NCBI GenBank assembly: GCA_038380435.1
Contig: JAWZYU010000004.1
Location: 20,992,001 to 21,056,000 of the forward strand
DNA length: 64,000 bases
Source of the DNA: Ryuthela nishihirai
Taxonomy: Eukaryota > Arthropoda > Arachnida > Araneae > Heptathelidae
Direction of reading: 5' to 3'
Of this stretch, positions 56,929-64,000 are shown piece after piece (positions within the stretch are counted from its first letter, which is position 1; every line of letters starts with the position of its first letter). The notes under the pieces were generated by a model. The model had not been told where the DNA came from. It worked only from the letters and a program-made list of their open reading frames with translations, and made no database searches. The translations under genes were made by a program, and so were the position numbers.

Positions 56929-57352
56929 AAATCAGCTCAGCAGAAACAAATTTCTTCCTCTCAATCCGACGGTTCCTCATCGTGCTGACGCGGATGACGA
57001 GATCAGCAACGCGGACTCGGCTACGGAGGAGACGGCGTCCTGCCTCTCCATCAGCTCGACAAATGGGCCACATCTGGAGGCTTTCATAGCGGCAACTAAT
57101 GATCGAGCCATGATACAGACTCGCGTGTTTTTGGAGACTGCGAACGTCTCACGAGACATCCATCTGTGGTGGAGGAGCAGCTCAGATGCAAACGAGGATT
57201 GTCATTGCGATTACTTTCAACTTTGCGCCATACTAATGTCTCAACAGCTGAACAGATCGTCTGCAACAGGAAATCTTCCTCTTTTTCTTTTCCTTCGAAT
57301 GCAAAAGATTTCCTCCAGCGGAGCATTAAGACCACGTGTTCACAACTCATGA
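56929..57352 (+). CDS. Exon-like open frame, no homology recognised
   Basis: A frame open for about 420 bases: ...KFLPLNPTVPHRADADDEIS, NADSATEETASCLSISSTNG, PHLEAFIAATNDRAMIQTRV, and on to a stop at 57,352. The segment 56,970-57,120 is clearly more GC-rich than its surroundings, and its codon third positions are mostly G or C, which is how spider exons often stand out from AT-rich introns. The translation is acidic and Ser/Thr-rich, resembling a disordered region. Exact splice sites could not be fixed, and the true exon may end before 57,200. It could also be chance, since the minus strand is open over part of it. Confidence 0.3.
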
Positions 57353-57773
57353 GAAAAAAGCCAATAAATATATATATTGCACAAATAGTCTTACAACTGA
57401 CTTAAAATTCCTGATATGCCGAAATCTTTCTTCATGAAAGTCAAATCAATCGGCAATAAAAAAGTGTTTTTTCTTGGAACGTTTCATCCTAAAGAAGATT
57501 TTTTATTCTCCAGAAGAATGTTCAGTCGTTTCAAGAACTGAATGGCACCATTGGTATTTCCAAGAGTTTTCTCTAAATAGTTCAGAGACTAAACAGATAA
57601 TATTCCAGATGAATTCAAATTTCTTATTCCAATTTCTATCTTTCTTAGCGAGGTTAATTTTTTTTTCTGCTCTCAAATTACAGGATGAAACACGTGAAAC
57701 ATTCATCCTAAAGTGATCCTAACACGTGATTCATCCTAAAGAAATCATTGCTTTCATTCAAAAGATGGTTGGA
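57353..57773. other. Unassigned AT-rich DNA
   Basis: Contains atatatattgcacaaatagtcttacaactgac (57,368-57,400), closely matching the right flank of the 163-bp-TIR element at 62,837-62,862. A phrase catcctaaag recurs three or four times (57,486-57,740). Confidence 0.4.
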
Positions 57774-57786
57774 ACTTAAAGACGTT

Positions 57787-58173
57787 GGGTTGGGTTGTTT
57801 TACCTCTGAGCGGCACTTTTTTGCACACCATGGGCTAAATGGCCAGGTCACATGGACCCCGAAGGTCTCAGAGAAGGTTGGGGGAGGGGACCCACTGGAA
57901 CAGCTGTTGGGAGCCAGATGGTAGCCTCCCGTCAAGGCCATCCAGCGTGTTCTTTAACGTGCACAGGGTATGGCTCTCCCGCACACGGGGCCACGGCTTA
58001 ACGTCCCATCCGACGGACGGCGGCCTTTCCAAGCCCATCCGTGTCCCCTACTGACCGTGGGCAGGGCGGGGAATTTTGCGGAGATAAATCTCAACGCTGA
58101 CACAGCTGGGACTCGAACCTGGGAACTACAGATTACGAGCCTGGCGCGCTACCGACTGAGCCACCCCCGCCCC
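57787..58173 (-). repeat. SINE-A copy 31
   Basis: Full-length, minus orientation. TSD acttaaagacgtt on both sides (57,774-57,786 / 58,174-58,186). Confidence 0.94.
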
Positions 58174-58186
58174 ACTTAAAGACGTT

Positions 58187-58960
58187 AAAGAACAGATATT
58201 TAATTGGATAACAAATAAACTTTAAACTCATTAGCTAATGCATCTTGAGAAATCATAAGGGAAAGAACATTTTCCCATCAATTGCAATATTTTTCTTTTC
58301 AGGAGAGATATTTTTGCAATTTTCTGCTTTTAAAGTAGTTTAGCACATTCTACTTTTTAGTCACAGGCGAATAGAAGAGGATGTTCGACCACCTCAATTA
58401 TTCTGTCTTCCCTTATCGGTCTTAAGTAAAAAGGCAGCCGATGGCTGATGCATGAGCAGAGTATCAATCGCATGCACGGTGATTAAAAGGAAACCATTCA
58501 ATTGAAATCAGAGTTAGCTAAAAGACATCTTATTTAGCACCTGTGTTATTATTCTTATTAGATGCCTGTGGTAGCAATTTCTACTTTTTAAGAAGATTTC
58601 ACAAGCTGTCATGATTGCTGTTTACTTTTGGATGCAAATCACAAGTCAACAAAATAAAACTCAATTTTTGATCTGTTGTTATCTGTTTGACTTTCTTTGG
58701 AAATTCTTCTTAGAATTCCACAGCTTACCATCAATGCAAGAGAAAAGTCTAAATACTTTAATGGAGATTCTAAATAGGACAGAGATGAAGAAATAAAATT
58801 GTTTCATTTAGCATTAAATTGTTGCCAAAAATGTGATGTCAGAAAGACAAATATTTACAAAGTTTTTATCCCACCTTTTTACAAACACTAACCATTCACT
58901 TTTACCATCTAGAACATTAGTTCCAAATCCAAAACATGGCCACTACGCAAAAAAAAAACG
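58187..58960. other. Unassigned DNA; second copy of the 170-bp direct repeat
   Basis: 58,358-58,528 matches 56,703-56,872. No gene recognised. Confidence 0.5.
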
Positions 58961-58973
58961 CAAAAGCTACGCA

Positions 58974-59362
58974 TTCGATTGGATTGTTTTACCTCTGAGC
59001 GGCAATTTTTTGCACACCATGGGCTAAATGGCCAGGCCACAAGGACCCCGAAGGCTCAGAGAAGGTTGGGGGAGGGGACCCACTGGAACAGCTGTTGGGA
59101 GACAGATGGTAGCCTCCCGTCAAGGCCATCCAGCGTGTTCTTTAACGTGCACAGGGTATGGCTCTCCCGCACACGGGGCCACGGCTTAACATCCCATCCG
59201 ACGGACGGCGGTCTTCCAAGCCCATCGGTGTCCCCTACTGACCGTGGGCAGGGCGGGGAATTTTGCGGAGATAAATCTCAACGCTGACCCAGCTGGGACT
59301 CGAACCTGGGAAGTACAGATTACGAGCCTGGCGCGCTACCGACTGAGCCACCCCCGCCCCCC
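58974..59362 (-). repeat. SINE-A copy 32
   Basis: Full-length, minus orientation. TSD aaaagctacgca at 58,962-58,973 and 59,363-59,374. Confidence 0.94.
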
Positions 59363-59374
59363 AAAAGCTACGCA

Positions 59375-61538
59375 AAAATCCTGTAAGTCTAACGTCAAAG
59401 CACACATGGCACGACTTTTCTTATTTCACCCGTTAACGGTTCAGTTATCGAAGAATCTACAAAATTGTAACTTGCCTGTGCAGCAACTGTTCACAGTTCT
59501 GAATTTATTTCTTGTTAGTCACCAGTGATGATAATTTTTTCACTATTCTATTATTTTTTGGCTCCGAACCAATGAAGTTTTAAATCATTACGTTTCCTTT
59601 ACTCCCAAACGAAAAAAAAAATACACCAACAAAAGTTGTACACGAATCACAAAAACTTAATGCTCCAACGATCTGTGGTTCATTTTGCAATCACCTCCTA
59701 TAAGATTCATTTGCAGTTTTGTATTCAACACGGAATCCAACCTTAATGCTAGCAGCTGTCTCTTGGAACGCAATGCGGTTGAAAAAAGCAACTGCAATGT
59801 GTTTCCCAGGTTTTTCCAAAAGATGACAGGACGGATGGCTTATTGTGGTCAAAAGGTTTATCACAATGCATCGCATCTTATGAAATACATGAGATGTTGA
59901 TTTCTCAGGAGGAAAATGGAAATTTTAATATCTATTCTTCATTTTCTAAATATTTCTTTTCACAAGGTTTTTATATTCATATTTTTCATTATTATTGTGT
60001 GATATTTCGTTATTTATTATCTACATATATCGTCGAATTAGCTTTTCAAAACATAGTTAAGTATAAAAACTAGTTTTGCTATTTAAAGGATAAGAACGTA
60101 TAATAACCTTAGTTTTGCTAGATTATCTTTCCATGAATATATTTTCGATATATAATTCCAGTTTTCGCCATTCCTAAACTTTCAGTTAAAGCGTTGGCTT
60201 TCAAGATAAAATTCCCTCTTGCAAACTCACCGAAAGCTCTTCATTCATATCTCGATGGCTGTTTGGCAACCACATGATGAATTGCTCCCATCACATCAAA
60301 GGCATAATCATTAATGTCCTTTTCCCTCATTCGATGACGCTTAATGAGATGAAAGGTTTTCCTTTTCATATAGAAAGCGATCTTAAATCGCTTCTTTATT
60401 ATCCTCGCTTACTTTATGAAAGTGAAATATGTCCTCTTTGCATTTCCTCGCTAATGAATATTTCATTTCCGTTCTTCACTTTCAACGTTTCAGCCACCGA
60501 CAGAGCATTTTCGATGACAACGTAGAAGCAATTGATGGCGACTCTTCTGCCAAACTCTTAACTCAAATATTCGGCACTTTCAAATAAAAACGATCATTAT
60601 CATCGATCGCATGAGCATGTAGCTTTTGCCGAAATATATGAAAGCTCAATGTTTGCATAATTAAACTTATCAGCATTTGGTTTCGTATTCCACTGTTGAC
60701 AGAAGGAAAACAAATATTAACTGTTGGACATTGTCACATCGGTCTATGTAAGAACTGTGGCTTATTGCTTAATCGATCTTACTAGCTACTGAAATAATTA
60801 TCGGATTCGCTGTAAATTTGAACAGTAGGTACCGAAAATTACGCATAATTATAATATTCTATTCCCTTTACACGTTTTGCTTCAGAGCATGTAGGGATAT
60901 TGACGATATGTATCGGAACACATATTGCCAACATCATTCATTTATATCTCGATGGCACACTATTTGATTGACATCAAAAGGTCAGTCATAATCAAAAGAA
61001 AGGTAGAGATAGACTATCACATACGTTAATTAGCAAAAGTATTCATGTCACATTCAGAAGATGATTGAATGCGGATATCACTTAAAGTGTATGAATGTTT
61101 GAATTTATTCCAGTTTTGAACTACGTTGATGCTTTCTCCTATACATATATATGCAAGTTTTAATCTTCACTAACAAGTGCTGGGTTTCACCAATAAATTC
61201 CTTTTAACATATAAACTTTAGAATATCTGTCATTCCCGAAAGATTTTTTGGTACAGGGAACTATTTTAACTCCCCAAATGTCGACACCATAAAAATTTGA
61301 AATATCCTAAAATCCATTATTTTTAAAATCAAATTCTCTTCGGCAAATGGAACGAAGTCAGAAATGAGTAGATGTCATTCCTCCTCCCCATGCTAATCCA
61401 CACTTTGCCGATCTTCTAATCCTCTTTAAACACTTTGGATCTTACGGCCTGGCCGTTTATCCCATTGTGGTACAAAAAGTAGGCTCCATTTCTCTCCCGC
61501 CTTAACTAAATCAATATATATGTATTGCACATAATATA
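59375..61538. other. Longest interval without recognised repeats
   Basis: AT-rich. A minus frame at 59,691-59,876 (PGKHIAVAFFNRIAFQETAA...) has a slightly protein-like text but no recognised family. Another open frame at 60,274-60,525 is also unassigned. A fragment near 61,430-61,490 (ggcctggccgtttatcccat) vaguely resembles the SINE-A 3' part. Confidence 0.3.
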
Positions 61539-62836
61539 CATGTCGCAGGGAGATGATGAAAATAGTGATTTGATCAAATCCCTAAGGTATATGATCAATT
61601 CACGGAAGATGTTAAAATAACAACTCTGTGGGGTGATTTCCCTGAAGAAAGTAAGTGATTTGATCAAATCCCTTAACTGTTTTAGTGAAAAGATGAAATA
61701 AACAAGTCAGGACTCGCACAGCTCTATGTTTCGCTTGTTACCACTCCCCTTTACCTCACCGCTCCCCTCTGGGGTCCGTGCCGGCCAGCGCCCAAACATT
61801 ACGCGAGGAAGGTTGCGCGCATTTTTATTATTGTTTTCTATATTTCGAGTTTTATCAAGTACCTACCGTAGAAAAATGAGCTCAGATATAGAAAAAAATC
61901 AACTCTGACCGAATTTGTATCTGAAGAACAGTTTAATGAAACTATCAGGACGTTTTTGAACTTTGTGGACTCGCGAAAGGATAGAAGAAGCTGTCACAAT
62001 CATTGAACAATTTAAATTAGCACCACTACTTAAACATTTTTCCCAGAAAGGTAAAAAAAGGACCCTCTCTAGTGTCCAAAGTAGTGTCACGTGAGCTAAA
62101 GATTCATACTCAAGAGATTCACCACTTGACGGATTCGTTCTCACTTGGCCTCCGCTCATTCGGGGCGTTTCATTATAATTCGGGCCACGGAGTCATGTGA
62201 GCCGAAGATTCATACTCAAGAGATTCATCACTTTACAGATTCGTTCTCACTTGGCCTTCGCTCATGAAGGGCGTTTTGAATAATTCGGCAGGCGGTGTAT
62301 TGTAGATCGAGATACATTAAGAATACCTTAAAAAGGCGATTCGGAAAGGAGACAATAAGAGGTGAAAAGGGCGATTCGGAAAGGAGATAATAAGAGGTGA
62401 AAAAGGCGATTCGGAAAAAACGAAAAGAGTACAATGTACCGGCTATTACAATTCCGTAATAGCCGAAATAATTTGTGTTTCAATGACTATTGTTGTATTA
62501 ACTAATCTACATTTAATAATGCTGTTTTTAAAAATATCAGCTTAAGTACCTATTTCTTTTGTTAATTAGTTTCGAATAAATAATTTGTGTTTCAATGACT
62601 ATTGTTGTATTAACTATTCTACATTTAATAATGCATGGTTTACTAAATAAATACTTTTAATATCTAAACAATATTATTTCATCTTTTCACTAAAACAGTT
62701 AAGGGATTTGATCAAATCACTTACTTTCTTCAGGGAAATCACCCCACAGAGTTGTTATTTTAACATCTTCCGTGAATTGATCATATACCTTAGGGATTTG
62801 ATCAAATCCCTATTTTTATCATCTCTCTGCGACATA
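61539..62836. mobile_element. DNA element with 163-bp terminal inverted repeats
   Basis: 61,539-61,701 (atgtcgcagggagatgatga ... gtgaaaagatgaaataa) is present in inverted orientation at 62,674-62,836 with only a few mismatches. Each arm carries two ttgatcaaat-type palindromes. The roughly 970-bp interior contains a 105-bp-spaced tandem duplication (gattcatactcaagagattc at about 62,099 and 62,207), a 31-bp tandem triplet (ggcgattcggaaaggaga...; 62,334-62,420), a short hairpin (cggctattac/gtaatagccg) and a 111-bp-spaced duplication (aataatttgtgtttcaatga). No intact transposase, so non-autonomous or decayed. Superfamily not assigned. Confidence 0.75.
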
Positions 62837-62907
62837 TACATCGCGCGAATAATCTTACAACTGACTGATATTAAATTTTCCTTCCCTCAGAGAAGGGTGT
62901 GATTTTG

Positions 62908-63118
62908 GATCAATCGGCCGAGTGGTTAGCGCGCTTGGCTACTGATCTAAGGGACCTGGGTTCGAGCCCCGGGTAAGGCATGGATGTATGTGTCGTTTTT
63001 CTGCTGAGGTCCTGCCATCCTCTTAGACCTTCCACTGTGGCATATAAACTGACAGCCTCCTGTCAGACCTCTGTGGCAAGCAGCTACTAAAGGGGGTATT
63101 TATTTATTTATTTTTTTA
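62908..63118 (+). repeat. SINE-B copy, near-intact
   Basis: A box tcggccgagtggttagcgcg, B box gggttcgagccccg, body, and tail atttatttatttatttttttattta. Directly followed by an old SINE-A. Confidence 0.9.
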
Positions 63119-63472
63119 TTTAGTAGCGCTCCAGGCTCGTAATCCAGGTTCGAGTCCCAACTCTGACAGGATCGAGTTTTTTTTTCTCTCTACTAAATCC
63201 TCACCTTTCTCTTAGTCAGATATGTTAGTCACCGATGAGCTTAGGCCACCGCCCATCGGATGGGACGTTAAGCCATGATTCTGTGTGCAGGAGAGCCATA
63301 ACTGAACACGCCAAAGAACCCGCTGTCTGGCTTTGGCGGTAGGCTACCATCTCTCTCCTAACAGCTGTCCAGTGTATTTCTTACCCACACTTTCTCTGAG
63401 TCCTGGAAGTCTTTATGACCTGGCCATGTTACTCATTATTTGCACAAAAGCACCACTCAGAGGTAAACAACC
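63119..63472 (+). repeat. SINE-A copy 33, old
   Basis: Diverged plus copy: head tagtagcgctccaggctcgt, B box ggttcgagtccc, gatgggacgttaagccatg, and 3' end ctcagaggtaaacaacc. Confidence 0.85.
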
Positions 63473-63662
63473 TTACAACGCCCCCTCCCCCCCTCCCAAG
63501 AGATCTAAACCGCTGATAATCTCAAGGAAACCCATTTTCGAGTCTCGTTAAGGTCGCCATAAAAAAAAGATAATTTTCGCCAGTCGTCTTTTCGTTGGCT
63601 TTCTGTCAAAAGGAGAACTACGATTTCAATTAACTTTTAAACAATACGTTTCTTTCTTTGCA

Positions 63663-63888
63663 GTTAACTTATGATCGAGTTTTGGTTTCAAAATCGCTCC
63701 ACAGCTTCCGATCTTTTATCTTCTTATTGATGCTTGTTCACGTTGTAATCCCTTCCTCAATAATGCACGTTAATCCCCCTGTGCACGAGGCTCGACAGCG
63801 GCGTTGCTTTTGCTCTAGGCCAGCGAGTTGTACGGTCAGAGGAGGCAACTCACGACTTGGCAGCGACAATTCCCTTGGTTCCAGTTAG
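63663..63888 (+). CDS. Putative terminal exon after a strong splice acceptor
   Basis: acgtttctttctttgcag|TTAACTTATGATCG is a textbook polypyrimidine-AG acceptor (exon starts 63,664). One frame then runs open to a stop at 63,886-63,888. It contains a hydrophobic stretch (SFIFLLMLVHVVIPSSIMHV), a basic site EARQRR, and a cysteine-bearing segment CFCSRPASCTVRGG. An internal ATG lies at 63,730 at the hydrophobic part. That layout could suit a small secreted peptide or simply the end of a larger protein. No family is recognised. Composition from 63,780 on is more GC-rich than the neighbourhood. Low confidence without transcript data. Confidence 0.3.
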
Positions 63889-64000
63889 GCTCTGGCTGCT
63901 GCTAGGCTGTGCCTGAAAAATTCAGAACTTCGACACAGAGGCGAAATAACTTTAAAGAAAATGGCCTTGGAACTCGCGACAGAAATGAAACCCAGTAATT
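63889..64000. other. Window end, unassigned
   Basis: Continues the less AT-rich patch (ggctctggctgctgctaggc). Nothing further can be supported. Confidence 0.3.

Noticed and set aside
61899..62159. 86-codon minus ORF inside the 163-bp-TIR element
   Set aside because: It overlaps the tandem duplication, has no recognisable domain, and the plus strand reads equally well for a short distance.

Overview
The window looks like a piece of a large, repeat-rich arthropod genome, most probably a spider. This is inferred from AT-rich non-coding DNA, tRNA-headed SINEs present in dozens of copies, eukaryotic LINEs, mariner/Tc1, hAT and TTAA-type DNA transposons, and a Ty3/gypsy fragment. There are no operons, ribosome-binding sites or dense ORFs. 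I recall the antisense ORF of the main SINE being annotated as a 'hypothetical protein' in orb-weaver spider genomes, but I could not check this. No complete host gene is recognisable. The window reads as intergenic or intronic DNA with, at most, three or four weak exon-like spots (about 4,340-4,520 minus, 35,012 minus, 56,929-57,352 plus, 63,663-63,888 plus).

The dominant component is one tRNA-derived SINE of about 385 bp, here called SINE-A: a tRNA-related head with A and B boxes, a conserved body, and a 3' end reading ...gaggtaaaacaacccaaccc. I count about 33 copies in both orientations. Many are flanked by clear 9-14 bp target-site duplications (TSDs), which shows LINE-type retrotransposition. 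A second tRNA-headed SINE with a (TTTA)n-like tail (SINE-B) has four copies.

Layout: 0.2-0.93 kb, Ty3/gypsy pol remnant (minus). 2.0-2.5 kb, palindromic MITE cluster. 5.85-6.78 kb, Tc1 relic split by SINE-A. 8.0-13.4 kb, three LINE pieces, two of them joined tail-to-tail. 14.2-15.5 kb, dead mariner. 19.09-21.3 kb, 69-bp satellite of 32 units. 22.1-23.2 kb, Tc1-like transposase relic split by SINE-A. 26.96-29.8 kb, another copy of the same LINE on the minus strand. 36.6-40.3 kb, hAT-type termini holding a CR1/jockey-type LINE that itself holds a SINE-A. 40.3-40.7 kb, TTAA foldback MITE. 42.46-42.8 kb, MITE. 44.2-47.3 kb, Tc1 element whose transposase reading frame carries a 36-bp, roughly 43-unit minisatellite and a SINE-A. 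51.35-51.78 kb, MITE cluster. 51.9-52.97 kb, split mariner-like HTH gene. 54.3 and 55.2 kb, unusual SINE-A copies (filler DNA; dimer). 61.5-62.8 kb, DNA element with 163-bp terminal inverted repeats.

The interest is therefore in genome dynamics rather than pathways: a minisatellite that appears to have grown out of a transposase codon block, perfect-symmetry palindromes, templated 'filler' insertions, and multi-level nesting. All coordinates of repeats are by eye and may be off by several bases.
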